Numbered from the stretch's first letter, positions 1 to 8,950 are shown. The stretch is 64,000 nt of DNA from Allostella vacuolata (GCA_006739055.1 AP019702.1:2629388-2693387), one strand, 5' to 3'. Program-made: numbers and translations. Notes: a model not told the origin generated them from the sequence alone.

Positions 1-548
1 TGGTCGCCTTCGACACCGGGCCCGGCAACGCGCTGGTCGACGACTGGGTGCTGGCGACCACCGGCCGCCCCTTCGACGCGGGCGGCGCGCTGGCCGCGAC
101 GGGCCGTGTGGATGCAGCCGTGCTGGGACGGCTGCTGGCCTATCCCTATTTCGCCCGGCCGGCGCCCAAGTCGCTGGACCGCGACGAGCTGGGGCGGCGG
201 GAATGGGCGCACCTGTCGCCGGCCGACGGGGCGGCGACGCTGGCCGCCTTCACGGTCGAGGCGGTGGCCGCCGGCCGCGACCTCGTGCCGTCGGCGCCGC
301 GGCGCTGGCTGGTGGGCGGCGGCGGCCGCCACAACGCGGCCCTGCTCGACGGGCTGCGCGGCCGGCTCGGCGTGCCGGTCGACCCGGTCGAGGCGGTCGG
401 CTGGGACGGCGACGCGCTGGAGGCGGAGGCGTTCGCGTTCCTGGCCGTGCGCGCGCTGCGCGGCCTGCCGCTCAGCCTGCCGGGGACGACGGGCGTGCCG
501 CAGCCGATGACCGGCGGGCGCGCCTGGGCGGTGCCGGGCCGCGGCTGA
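1..548 (+). CDS. anmK: Anhydro-N-acetylmuramic acid kinase, C-terminal part
   Basis: The gene enters the window from the left; its reading frame is open from base 3. The product phosphorylates and opens 1,6-anhydro-N-acetylmuramic acid released by murein turnover, feeding cell-wall recycling in the cytoplasm. Visible family features are the DTGPGNALVDDW segment at the start, the KSLDRDELGR stretch and the glycine-rich nucleotide/sugar-binding segment VGGGGRHN, followed by an EAFAFLAVR helix and the GVPQPMTGG tail typical of AnmK C-termini. It ends 6 bp before the convergent kinase gene on the other strand. The N-terminal half lies outside the window, so completeness cannot be judged. Confidence 0.93.
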   Translation, partial: VAFDTGPGNALVDDWVLATTGRPFDAGGALAATGRVDAAVLGRLLAYPYFARPAPKSLDRDELGRREWAHLSPADGAATLAAFTVEAVAAGRDLVPSAPRRWLVGGGGRHNAALLDGLRGRLGVPVDPVEAVGWDGDALEAEAFAFLAVRALRGLPLSLPGTTGVPQPMTGGRAWAVPGRG

Positions 549-554
549 ACGATC

Positions 555-1553
555 TCAGCAGGGCGGGACGAAGCCCGCGGCGGTGGCGCAGACATGGGCC
601 TTGAGCTGGGGCAGGTCCATGGACGGGGTCAGTTCCGGGCGCTGGTGGTACCAGCCGATCGAGGCCAGGCTGCGGATCAGCAGGAACATGGGCAGCAGGG
701 CCAGGTCCTGCTCGGACAGCGCGCGGACGGAGCGGTACCCGGCGATGCAGGCGTCGCGGATGGTGGGGAACGCCGGCTGCCGCTGGTAGGCCGCAAGTGC
801 GGCCGCCAGATCGTACTGGTGCCAGCCGAAGGCCGCATCGTCGAAGTCGATGACCGCGGTGCGCGCCCCGTCGACCAGCACGTTGCGCGCGTGCAGGTCG
901 GAATGGATCATGCTGAAGGCATGGCCGGCCTTGCCGTAGCGGGTCAGCGCCGCATGCAGCCTGTCGCGGGTCGCCAGCAGCAGGCTGCGTTCGTCCGGCG
1001 ACAGCAGCCCATGCTCCCAGAAGGGGCCCCAGAACGGGGCAGGGCCCATCAGTCCGTCGGCATCGAGCGCGTGCCGCCGGAAGCCGGGCGGGGGCGTCCA
1101 GCCGGCCGCCTGGTTGTGCACCGCCGCCATGATCGCGCCGAGCCGGGCGAAGTGTGCGGCCGTCGCCTCGTGATCGGCCTCCCGCGCCAGGACCTCGGAC
1201 AGCAACTCGCCTTCCACCCAGCGGGCGAGGCCTGCCCAGCGCTGTTCGTCCATGGCCGGGATGTCGACCTGGACGAACTCCTCCCCGTCCGCCGTCCGCA
1301 GCGGGACCGGCACCGAGACCCCGGCCTCGAGCAGGGCGCGGGTCCACAGATGCTCGGATTTCAGCGCGGCGATGTCGTGATACCAAGGGCGGTGCAGCCG
1401 CAGCACGAACCGCGACCCGTCCCGCGGGTCGGTCGCCCGGAAGGTCACGTTCTCGCTCATCAGCACGAAGCGGAGCTCAGCCCCTTCCAGGCCGAACCGG
1501 GCCAGCGCCTGCCGCGCCGCCGCCTCGTAGGCGGCCCCCGCCCCCGCCGTCAT
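555..1553 (-). CDS. APH-family kinase, hydroxylysine-kinase-like
   Basis: A protein of 332 aa in the aminoglycoside phosphotransferase/choline kinase fold. The catalytic loop reads HSDLHARNVL and the metal-binding motif is VIDFDDAAFG. The ATG overlaps the stop of the upstream aminotransferase gene by four bases (ATGA), so the two genes are very probably translationally coupled. In animals the hydroxylysine kinase (AGPHD1/HYKK) is the partner of the PLP phospholyase AGXT2L2, and bacterial members are often fused or adjacent. By that analogy this kinase would phosphorylate an amino alcohol or hydroxy-amino acid that the neighbour then cleaves. The substrate is inferred from context. A generic homoserine-kinase-type or antibiotic kinase cannot be excluded by sequence alone. 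Confidence 0.85.
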   Translation of the reverse strand: MTAGAGAAYEAAARQALARFGLEGAELRFVLMSENVTFRATDPRDGSRFVLRLHRPWYHDIAALKSEHLWTRALLEAGVSVPVPLRTADGEEFVQVDIPAMDEQRWAGLARWVEGELLSEVLAREADHEATAAHFARLGAIMAAVHNQAAGWTPPPGFRRHALDADGLMGPAPFWGPFWEHGLLSPDERSLLLATRDRLHAALTRYGKAGHAFSMIHSDLHARNVLVDGARTAVIDFDDAAFGWHQYDLAAALAAYQRQPAFPTIRDACIAGYRSVRALSEQDLALLPMFLLIRSLASIGWYHQRPELTPSMDLPQLKAHVCATAAGFVPPC

Positions 1554-2824
1554 GCCATCAGTTCGGCGACGGTCTCGTCCCAGGCGACCAGGAACTCGGC
1601 CGCGTTGTCGTGCGAGAAGACGAGCGGCGGCCGGATCTTGACGACGTTGTTGTGGGCCCCGGCATTGCTGGTCAGGAAGCCCTTGTCCTTGAGCCGGTTG
1701 ATGGTCCGCTTCGCGAGCGCGACGTCGGGCGACCCGTCCGCTGGATCGACCAGCTCGACGCCGATGAACAGGCCGTGGCCGCGCACGTCGCCGATCGCCG
1801 CGCTCGCCCCCTTGCGCTGGGCCAGCCGCTCCTTCAGCCCGGTGCCGACCGCCGCCACGTTCGCGCGCAGGTCGCGCTGCTCGATCTCGTCCAGCACCGC
1901 CATCCCGACCGCCGCCTGCAGCGGCGAGGAGGCGAAGGTGTTGAAGTAGCGGGTCCGGGCGCGGAAGCCCTCGACCAGCGCCCGGCTGGCCGCGGTCGCC
2001 GCCAGCGGCAGGCCGGCCCCCATCGGCTTGCCGGTGACGACGATGTCGGGGGCGAAGCCGCTCACCTCGTATCCCCACCATTTCCCGGTCCGGGCGTAGC
2101 CGGCCTGGACCTCGTCGGCGATCACCAGCCCGCCCGCGTCGCGCACCATCTGGGCGGCGCGCGCCATGAAGCCGGCCGGCATGTCGGGCAGGCCCTCGTT
2201 GGCGAAGATCGAGCAGACGATCAGTGCCGCGACGCCGTGGCCGGCGGCCTGCAGCCGGTCGATCGCCCGGCCGAGGTCGGCCAGGTAGGCGTCGCACAGC
2301 TCGGCGTCGCTGAGGTTGTCGGCGATCGGGCGGTACGTCTCGGGGAAGGCGAAGGCCTGCACCGGGCTGTCCTCGGGCAGGTGGCGGCCGACGCGGCTCA
2401 GCTGGCTCACCAGCTCGCTGTTGCCGTGGTAGGTCGCGTCGGTGCAGATGATGCCGCGCCTGCCCGTCGCGAAGCGGGCCATGCGCAGGGCGACCTCGAT
2501 CGCCTCGGTGCCGCTGCAGCTCAGGATGACGCTCTCGATCCCCGGCCCGTGCAGCGCCGCGTAGCGCTCGGCGAAGGCGACCACGCCCTCGTGCAGATAG
2601 CGGCTATGGACGTTCAGGGTCGCCTGCTGGCGGGCCATCGCCTCGACGACGCGCGGGTTGGCGTGACCGACGCAGGGGACATTGTTGTACATGTCGACGT
2701 AGCGGCGGCCGTCGGCGTCGAACAGGTCGACGCCATCGCCGCGGACGATCTGGATCGGGACCTCGTAGAACAGCGGCGCCCCGGCGCCCAGGGCCGCGTC
2801 GCGTCGCGCGGTCAGCTCTGCCAT
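1550..2824 (-). CDS. Class-III PLP aminotransferase / phospho-lyase (AGXT2L-like)
   Basis: About 424 aa, fold type I PLP enzyme. The segment VIADEVQAGYARTGKWWGYE carries the PLP-contacting Asp, and the Schiff-base lysine is in VTGKPMGAG. The N-terminal block NNVPCVGHANPRVVEA and the SRYLHEG segment resemble AGXT2L1/AGXT2L2 phospholyases (ethanolamine phosphate or phosphohydroxylysine) more than ordinary omega-transaminases. A GTG at 2833 would add three residues; I prefer ATG 2824, which has a GGAAG ribosome-binding site at good spacing. Together with the overlapping kinase gene it forms a two-step phosphorylate-then-eliminate module. It is divergent from the amidase at 3002. Substrate specificity is inference; a true transaminase is the alternative. 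Confidence 0.88.
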   Translation of the reverse strand: MAELTARRDAALGAGAPLFYEVPIQIVRGDGVDLFDADGRRYVDMYNNVPCVGHANPRVVEAMARQQATLNVHSRYLHEGVVAFAERYAALHGPGIESVILSCSGTEAIEVALRMARFATGRRGIICTDATYHGNSELVSQLSRVGRHLPEDSPVQAFAFPETYRPIADNLSDAELCDAYLADLGRAIDRLQAAGHGVAALIVCSIFANEGLPDMPAGFMARAAQMVRDAGGLVIADEVQAGYARTGKWWGYEVSGFAPDIVVTGKPMGAGLPLAATAASRALVEGFRARTRYFNTFASSPLQAAVGMAVLDEIEQRDLRANVAAVGTGLKERLAQRKGASAAIGDVRGHGLFIGVELVDPADGSPDVALAKRTINRLKDKGFLTSNAGAHNNVVKIRPPLVFSHDNAAEFLVAWDETVAELMA

Positions 2825-3001
2825 GTCGTTCACTTCCGGTCCCCTGTTCGTGCCTTCGCCCGGAATCTATCATGGGCATGGAGAATGCGACAGGATCGCT
2901 GACGATCCGCGGCCGGCGCGGCGAGGCGGTTGCTATCGGGCCGGGCGGCGCTCTAGGCTCGCTCGATCCCCCCGCAGCTACCGTCGGAAAGAGCCTCGAT
3001 C

Positions 3002-4372
3002 ATGGACGCCAGCGGCATCGCCTACGATCCCCGCAGCACGAAGCTGCTGACTTTCCAGGACCGGGTCGCCGCGTTCTGCGACGGCGCCGACAGCCCCCGG
3101 GCCTACCTGGAGCGCTGCCTCGAGACCTTCGATGCTCGCGAGGCGGAGGTCCGGGCGTTCGTCGTCATCAACCGCGACGGCGCGCGCAAGGCGGCCGACG
3201 CGTCGACCGAGCGCTACAGGGCCGGCCGCGCGCTGGGGCCGCTCGACGGCATGCCGCTCGGGGTCAAGGACCTCTACGAGACCGAGGACATGCCGACCGG
3301 GATGGGCAGCCCGATCTATGCCGGCTGGGAATCGCATCGCGACGCGGCCTCCGTCTATGCGCTCCGCCGCCAGGCAGGCGTCGTCGTCCTCGGCAAGACC
3401 ACCACCACCGAGTTCGGCTTCAGCCACCCGGGGCCGACCACCAACCCGTTCGACCCGGCGCGCACCCCGGGCGGCTCGTCGTCCGGCTCGGCGGCGGCGG
3501 TGGGGGCGCGCATGGTGCCGGTCGCCTTCGGCAGCCAGCTCATGGGCTCGGTCATCCGGCCGGCCAGCTATTGCGGCAACTGGGGCTACAAGCCGACCTA
3601 CGGCGCGCTCAACCGCGGCGGCGGCCATTCCAGCCTGAGCCAGAGCCATCTGGGCATGCATGCGGGATCGCTGGCCGACGCCTGGGCGGTGGCTTTCGAG
3701 ACCTCGCGCCTGGCGGGCGGCGACCCGGGCTATCCCGGCATCTACGGCGCGGGCGCGATGCTGCCGCCGGCCCAGCGGCCGCGCGTCCTGGCCCGCCTGG
3801 ACGGGCCCGGCTGGGGGATCGCCGACGGTGCGGCGAAGGCGGCGCTGGAGGCCTATGTCGACCGCCTGCGGTCGGCCGGAATCACGGTGCTGTCGCGGGC
3901 CGACCATCCGGGCGTGGCCGCGCTCGAGGAGGCGCTGCTGCCCTGCTCCGAGAACTCGATGACGATCATCGGCTGGGAGCTGAAATGGCCGCTGGCCGCC
4001 TACCGCGAGAAGGGCGAGGGGCTGCTCAGCCAGTCGATCGGCGACCGGCTGGAGGCCTGGGAGAAGATCACCATCGAGGAGTATCGGCGCGCGGTCGAGA
4101 TCCGCAACGAGATGCGGCGCCGGCTGGCCGCGCTGCGCCCGGCGATCGAGGGCTTCGTCGGCCTGCCCGCCCCGGGCGTGGCGCCGATCGGCCTCGCCTC
4201 CACCGGCAACCCGATCTGCAACGTGCCGTCCTCCACGCTCGGCGCGCCGGTCTTCACCGTGCCCCTGCTGGCGATCGACGGCATGCCGCTCGGCGTCCAG
4301 ATCATGGGCTACCCCGACGGCGACGAGGCCACCTGCGCGATCGCCCGCTGGATGGGCGAGACCGCGATCTGA
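3002..4372 (+). CDS. Amidase signature family protein
   Basis: A 456-aa amidase of the Ser-cisSer-Lys class, hydrolysing an amide to acid plus ammonia, probably in the cytoplasm as there is no signal peptide. The catalytic Lys lies in GMPLGVKDLY (about residue 89), the cis-Ser in the glycine/serine-rich loop TPGGSSSGSAAAV (about 157-168), and the nucleophile Ser in MGSVIRPAS (about 183). The usual GTDTGGS lead-in is replaced here by GSQLMGS, a divergent form of the nucleophile loop. It is divergent from the aminotransferase, with a 160-bp intergenic region, and 64-70 bp upstream of the Septu-like module. The substrate cannot be told from sequence. Confidence 0.9.
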   Translation: MDASGIAYDPRSTKLLTFQDRVAAFCDGADSPRAYLERCLETFDAREAEVRAFVVINRDGARKAADASTERYRAGRALGPLDGMPLGVKDLYETEDMPTGMGSPIYAGWESHRDAASVYALRRQAGVVVLGKTTTTEFGFSHPGPTTNPFDPARTPGGSSSGSAAAVGARMVPVAFGSQLMGSVIRPASYCGNWGYKPTYGALNRGGGHSSLSQSHLGMHAGSLADAWAVAFETSRLAGGDPGYPGIYGAGAMLPPAQRPRVLARLDGPGWGIADGAAKAALEAYVDRLRSAGITVLSRADHPGVAALEEALLPCSENSMTIIGWELKWPLAAYREKGEGLLSQSIGDRLEAWEKITIEEYRRAVEIRNEMRRRLAALRPAIEGFVGLPAPGVAPIGLASTGNPICNVPSSTLGAPVFTVPLLAIDGMPLGVQIMGYPDGDEATCAIARWMGETAI

Positions 4373-4442
4373 GACGGGAAGGACGCGGCTTCTCCCGGGG
4401 TCTCGTGGCATCCCGGGACATGCCCTGGATCGGAGCTTGATG

Positions 4443-5774
4443 ATGCGCATCGACCGAATGAGCGTCCGCAACTTCAAGGGCTTCCGACAAAGCGAGTTCT
4501 TGTTCCATCCCGAGTTCAACTTGATCGTCGGCGTCAATGGAACGGGCAAGACATCTGTGCTCGACGCGCTGTCGGTGGCGCTGGGCGGCTGGTTTCTCGG
4601 CTTGCCGGGATTCGACAGCCGGCCCATCGCCCAGGCCGAGGTCTACTTGGCAGGCAACTTGCCGGAGCCTGGCCGGTCCGTCGCCGGGCAGCGGCCGGAC
4701 ATATCCTGGGAAGCGCAATATCCTTGCGAGGTCGAGGCGGACGGGCGGGTGCTGGACATGCCCCTGTCCTGGTCCCGGGCTCTCAATGGGGCAAGCGGCC
4801 GCACCACCCATGGCGGCGCTCGCGCGATCAGGGAACTCGCGGCGGGCGCGGACGCGCTGGTCAGGGCCGGAAAGCCCATCGTCCTGCCCCTCCTGTCCTA
4901 CTATGGAACGGGGCGATTGTGGCGGGTGCCGCGCGAGCAGGCCCAGGTCCGAAGCGAGGAGGCGCTGACGGACAAGGCATCGCTGTCCCGCCTGGCCGGG
5001 TATCGGAACAGCGTCGATCCACGCCTGGCGGTATCCGACCTCGTCCGATGGATCGCCCGCCAGGCCTGGGTCACGTTCCAGCAGTCCGGAACCGAGCCGC
5101 CTGCCCTCGGCATCGTTCGCCGAGCCATATTGGGCTGCGTAGAGCGGGCCTCGGGCCTCTATTTCGATGCCCGGATAGGTGAGTTGGTCGTGGAGTTCGA
5201 GGACGGCCGGCGACAGCCCTTCAACAATCTGAGCGACGGCCAGCGCAGCATGCTCGCGCTGGTCGGGGACGTGGCCCTGAAGGCGGCCACGCTTAATCCC
5301 CAACTGGACGCCGAGGCGATTGCGCGGACCCCAGGCATCGTGCTGATCGACGAACTCGACCTGCACCTCCATCCCCGATGGCAAAGACAGCTCATCGAGC
5401 AATTGCGGACGACGTTTCCGTGCATTCAGTTCATTTGTACGACGCATTCGCCGTTCCTGATCCAGTCTTTGCGGAGCGGCCAGGAGCTGATCGTTCTCGA
5501 TGGCCAACCGACGGCCAAGGTAAGCGATATGAGCATCGACGAGATTGCCAAGGGCATCATGGGTATCCCCGACCCGACGGTGAGCGAGCGGTACATGGAG
5601 ATGAAGGGGGTGGCGCACGATTATCTCGAAACGCTTGAGGAAGCCGCGACGCAACCCGCAGAGGCACTTGAGGGCTACAAGCGGCGTCTGGCCCGATCCA
5701 TCGCGCCATTTGCCGACAATCCAGCGTTTCAGGCATTCCTCGAGATGAAGCGCGTGGCAAAGATCGGCGAGTAG
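4443..5774 (+). CDS. ptuA: Septu-type ATPase PtuA (AAA/ABC-class ATP-binding protein)
   Basis: A 443-aa ABC-type ATPase of the OLD/RecF-like AAA group. Walker A is GVNGTGKTS (about 30-38), the signature is LSDGQRSML (about 263-271), Walker B is IVLIDELDLHLHP (about 299-311), and the H-loop is CTTHSPF. Three in-frame starts are stacked (TTG 4437, ATG 4440, ATG 4443); GGAG at 4432-4435 sits at best spacing for 4443. The HNH nuclease gene follows 7 bp later. This ATPase/HNH pair is the layout of the Septu antiphage system (PtuA/PtuB), where the ATPase scaffolds the nuclease and senses infection. The coding sequence is visibly less GC-biased than the flanking core genes, consistent with lateral gain. 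No reverse transcriptase is nearby, so it is not a retron form. Confidence 0.8.
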   Translation: MRIDRMSVRNFKGFRQSEFLFHPEFNLIVGVNGTGKTSVLDALSVALGGWFLGLPGFDSRPIAQAEVYLAGNLPEPGRSVAGQRPDISWEAQYPCEVEADGRVLDMPLSWSRALNGASGRTTHGGARAIRELAAGADALVRAGKPIVLPLLSYYGTGRLWRVPREQAQVRSEEALTDKASLSRLAGYRNSVDPRLAVSDLVRWIARQAWVTFQQSGTEPPALGIVRRAILGCVERASGLYFDARIGELVVEFEDGRRQPFNNLSDGQRSMLALVGDVALKAATLNPQLDAEAIARTPGIVLIDELDLHLHPRWQRQLIEQLRTTFPCIQFICTTHSPFLIQSLRSGQELIVLDGQPTAKVSDMSIDEIAKGIMGIPDPTVSERYMEMKGVAHDYLETLEEAATQPAEALEGYKRRLARSIAPFADNPAFQAFLEMKRVAKIGE

Positions 5775-5781
5775 CAGGCAC

Positions 5782-6519
5782 ATGCGTCCCGTCCGGCGTG
5801 GCCCGTCTCCGCAGGCGGCCGATTTCGCTCCCTACGGCGCGGCATTGCCATTTCTTGTCAGCCGCATGGGGCCGTATTGCAGCTATTGCGAGCGTCACGT
5901 CGCGGTCGGCTTGGCGGTCGAGCATGTTCAACCGAAGAACCTTCCGCAGTACGCCCACTTGGTCGGGCGGTGGGGTAACTTCCTGCTGGCCTGCGTCAAC
6001 TGCAACTCGACGAAGAGTCGAAAGGACGTCGTCTTCGCCGACCTGCTGCTTCCCGACCGGGACAACTGTTTCGCCGCGTTCACCTATACGGAGGACGGAA
6101 AAGTCCGGGTGTCGGACGCCGCTGCCGCGGCAGGGATACGGGCAATCGGACTGGCGACGCTGGCGTTGACCGGTCTTGATAAGCGCATCGACGTTGCCGT
6201 GGACGAGAATGGAAAGCAGATCGCCATCGACCGTGTCAGCCAGCGGCAGGAGGCATGGCTTGCCGCCACCGTTGCCAAGGCCGACATCGCAGGGCAGCCG
6301 GGCAATCCAGTCCTTCGCGAATACGTGGTCAAGCTGGCGGTCGCCAGCGGCTTCTTCAGCATCTGGATGACGGTGTTCGCCGACGACCCGGATATGCGCG
6401 GCCGCTTCATCGACGCCTTTCCGGGAACCCGTTCGAGCGAGTGCTTCGCCGGCCCCGATCATGCGCCAGTGCAGCCGGCGCCCAACCCGGATCGGCTGGA
6501 GGCCGGTGGCAAGTTCTGA
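5782..6519 (+). CDS. ptuB: Septu-type HNH endonuclease PtuB
   Basis: A 245-aa HNH-type nuclease, the presumed effector of the Septu pair. A zinc-knuckle-like CSYC (33-36) is followed by the VEHVQPKN catalytic segment (His at 48), the conserved WGNFLLAC stretch and the second half CVNCNSTK (71-78), the classical C-C/H/CxxCN arrangement of this HNH subfamily, which is repeatedly found beside AAA ATPases. It starts 7 bp after ptuA and is surely co-transcribed. It ends 16 bp before the convergent mrp gene, so the module sits neatly between amidase and mrp. The C-terminal half (about 110-245) has no motif I recognise. The defence role is established for the family and inferred here. Confidence 0.8.
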   Translation: MRPVRRGPSPQAADFAPYGAALPFLVSRMGPYCSYCERHVAVGLAVEHVQPKNLPQYAHLVGRWGNFLLACVNCNSTKSRKDVVFADLLLPDRDNCFAAFTYTEDGKVRVSDAAAAAGIRAIGLATLALTGLDKRIDVAVDENGKQIAIDRVSQRQEAWLAATVAKADIAGQPGNPVLREYVVKLAVASGFFSIWMTVFADDPDMRGRFIDAFPGTRSSECFAGPDHAPVQPAPNPDRLEAGGKF

Positions 6520-6535
6520 ATCGGCCCCGCCGCTT

Positions 6536-7660
6536 CTACTGCACCACGATCCGCGGCGGGGCCCGGCGGGCCTCGCCGGTGCCGACCAGTTCCCACACCC
6601 GGGCGGCCAGCGCGCGGTAGACCTTGGCGTGGGGGCCGTCCGGCTCCGCGGCGACGATCGGGTGGCCGCCGTCGGAAGTCTCGCGGATGGCGATGTCGAG
6701 CGGGATCTCGGCCAGGAACTCGGTGCCGAGCTTCTCCGCCTCGCGCCGGGCGCCGCCATGGCCGAAGATCTCGGCCCGGTGGCCGCAGTTGGGGCAGCAG
6801 AAATAGCTCATGTTCTCGACGATGCCGAGCACCGGCACGTCGACCTTGCGGAACATGTTCAGCCCCTTGCGGGCGTCGAGCAGGGCGATGTCCTGCGGCG
6901 TCGAGACGATGACGGCGCCGGCCAGCGGCACCTGCTGGGCCATGGTCAGCTGGGCGTCGCCGGTGCCGGGCGGCATGTCCACCACCAGGACGTCGAGCGT
7001 GCCCCAGTTCACGTCGCGCAGCATCTGCTGCAGCGCGCTCATCACCATCGGCCCGCGCCAGATCATCGGCGTGTCCTCGGGCACCAGGAAGCCGATCGAC
7101 ATGACCTTGACCCCGTGGCGCTCCATCGGCTCCAGGATCCGGCCGTCATGGGAGGTGGGGCGGCCGGAGATGCCGGTCATCCGCGGCATCGACGGCCCGT
7201 AGATGTCGGCATCGAGAATTCCGACCTTGAGGCCGTTGGCCGCCAGGCCGAGCGCCAGGTTGACCGCGGTGGTCGACTTGCCGACCCCGCCCTTGCCGGA
7301 TGCGACGGCGACGATGGCGGCCACGCCGGGGATGGCGCCCCGGTTGGCGGCGGGCGAGGCCGCGGCACGCGGCCCGGCCTTGGCGGCGGGCGCCGGCGCG
7401 GGGCGGCTCCCGGCCCGATGGGCGGTCAGGACGGCACTCACCGAGAGCACGCCCGGCAAGGCCTCCACGGTCTTCTCCGCGCTGCGCCGCAGCGGCTCCA
7501 GCGCCGGACCGCGGGCCGGATCCACCTCGATCGCGAAGGCGACATGCCCGTCCTTGGTCTGCACCCCGGAGATCATGCCGAGGCCGACCAGGTCGCCCCG
7601 CTCGCCATCGCGAACGGTGCGAAGCGCCGCCAGAATCGCGTCCTCGGTGATGGCTCCCAT
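6536..7660 (-). CDS. mrp: Mrp/NBP35-family iron-sulfur cluster carrier ATPase
   Basis: A 374-aa P-loop ATPase that carries Fe-S clusters to apo-proteins in the cytosol. It has an N-terminal MIP18/DUF59-like domain (1-80), an Ala/Pro-rich linker (81-112), then the deviant Walker A SGKGGVGKST (121-130), switch region DADIYGPSMP, Walker B-like VVDMPPGTGD and the cluster-binding C-P-N-C at about 289-292. I chose the ATG at 7660 because the open frame upstream has no family similarity and runs into the hflK coding region. It is divergent from hflK with a 135-bp shared promoter region and convergent with the Septu-like pair. Length and order are normal for alphaproteobacteria. Confidence 0.95.
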   Translation of the reverse strand: MGAITEDAILAALRTVRDGERGDLVGLGMISGVQTKDGHVAFAIEVDPARGPALEPLRRSAEKTVEALPGVLSVSAVLTAHRAGSRPAPAPAAKAGPRAAASPAANRGAIPGVAAIVAVASGKGGVGKSTTAVNLALGLAANGLKVGILDADIYGPSMPRMTGISGRPTSHDGRILEPMERHGVKVMSIGFLVPEDTPMIWRGPMVMSALQQMLRDVNWGTLDVLVVDMPPGTGDAQLTMAQQVPLAGAVIVSTPQDIALLDARKGLNMFRKVDVPVLGIVENMSYFCCPNCGHRAEIFGHGGARREAEKLGTEFLAEIPLDIAIRETSDGGHPIVAAEPDGPHAKVYRALAARVWELVGTGEARRAPPRIVVQ

Positions 7661-7795
7661 CCTTGAAAACTCCTGCCTTCTGGCAATATCGCGTTGACCT
7701 GCCGCGTGCCTGCGGCCAGTTCTTGTGATATGGGGCCGGTGCGAGGCGTTTGCCAAGCGGCGGCTGTCGGCGTTTGAGTTGAAGGAGAACGGCGA

Positions 7796-8950
7796 ATGCC
7801 GTGGAACAATCAGGGGGGCGGTGGGCCTTGGGGCGGCGGTGGAGGCGGTCAGGGCCCTTGGGGTCGTGGACCGTCCGGCGGCGGGGGATCGCAGCCACCG
7901 AATCTCGAGGATCTCATTCGCCAGGGTCAGGATCGCTTTCGACGTCTGATGCCGCGCGGGTTCGGCGGCGGCCGCGGCATCGCGGTGGTGGTGGTGGTGC
8001 TGGGGCTGATCTGGCTCGCCAGCGGCTTCTACCGGGTGCTTCCCGACGAGCAGGGCGTGGTGCTGCGCTTCGGGGAGTTCGTGAAGACCACCCAGCCCGG
8101 CCTCAACTACCATCTGCCGACCCCGATCGAGTCGGTGCTGACGCCCAAGGTCACCCGGGTGAACCGGGTCGAGATCGGCTTCCGCGCCGCCGAGACGGTG
8201 CGCGGCGGGGCCGTGCGGCAGATCCCCGAAGAGAGCCTGATGCTGACCGGCGACGAGAACATCGTCGACATCAACTTCACGGTCTTCTGGGTCATCCGCA
8301 ACGCCGGGGAATTCCTCTTCAACATCCGCTCGCCCGAGCAGACCGTGAAGGCTGCGGCGGAGAGCGCGGTGCGCGAATCGATCGGCCAGATCCCGATCGC
8401 GCTGGCGCTGGCCGAAGGTCGCCGCGAGATCGAGCAGAACACGCTGCGCCTGCTGCAGGAGGTGCTCGACAACTACACTGCGGGCATCCTCATCACCCAG
8501 GTCCAGCTGCAGAAGGTCGACCCGCCGGGTCCGGTCATCGACGCGTTCCGCGACGTGCAGCGCGCGCGCGCCGACCAGGAACGCCTGCGCAACGAGGCGG
8601 AAGCCTATCGCAACGACATCATCCCGCGGTCGCGCGGCGAGGCCGAGCGCCTGGTCCAGGAGGGCGAGGCCTACAAGCAGGAGGTGGTCGCCCGCTCCGA
8701 GGGTGACGCGCAGCGCTTCGTGTCGGTCTATCAGGCCTACCGGGTGGCGCCCGACGTGACCCAGCAGCGCATCTACCTGGAGACCATGGAAGACGTGCTC
8801 CGCAACGTGAACAAGGTGCTGATCGACAAGAGCGGGGGCGGCCCCGGCGTGGTGCCGTACCTGCCGCTGCCGGAGATCGCCCGGCGGGCCAACCAGCCGG
8901 ACACGCCCAGCACCTCGTCCCGCACGCCGACCGGAAGCACCCCGCAATGA
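7796..8950 (+). CDS. hflK: FtsH protease regulator HflK
   Basis: A 384-aa SPFH/band-7 membrane protein that with HflC forms a cage around the FtsH AAA protease in the inner membrane. The first 60 residues are Gly/Pro/Trp-rich, followed by one membrane anchor (about 61-78) and a periplasmic SPFH domain beginning YRVLPDEQGVVLRFGEF. A coiled-coil stretch rich in Glu/Arg follows, and a Ser/Thr/Pro tail ends the protein. A clear AAGGAG site precedes ATG 7796. Its stop overlaps the hflC start by four bases (ATGA). Confidence 0.96.
   Translation: MPWNNQGGGGPWGGGGGGQGPWGRGPSGGGGSQPPNLEDLIRQGQDRFRRLMPRGFGGGRGIAVVVVVLGLIWLASGFYRVLPDEQGVVLRFGEFVKTTQPGLNYHLPTPIESVLTPKVTRVNRVEIGFRAAETVRGGAVRQIPEESLMLTGDENIVDINFTVFWVIRNAGEFLFNIRSPEQTVKAAAESAVRESIGQIPIALALAEGRREIEQNTLRLLQEVLDNYTAGILITQVQLQKVDPPGPVIDAFRDVQRARADQERLRNEAEAYRNDIIPRSRGEAERLVQEGEAYKQEVVARSEGDAQRFVSVYQAYRVAPDVTQQRIYLETMEDVLRNVNKVLIDKSGGGPGVVPYLPLPEIARRANQPDTPSTSSRTPTGSTPQ

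Noticed and set aside
1154-2902. Long plus-strand frame opposite the kinase and aminotransferase genes
   Set aside because: Low-complexity shadow with no motifs; the minus-strand genes have complete catalytic signatures.
4443-6519. Retron-type Septu variant
   Set aside because: No reverse transcriptase or msr/msd-like RNA region is visible within several kb, so only the ATPase/HNH pair is supported.
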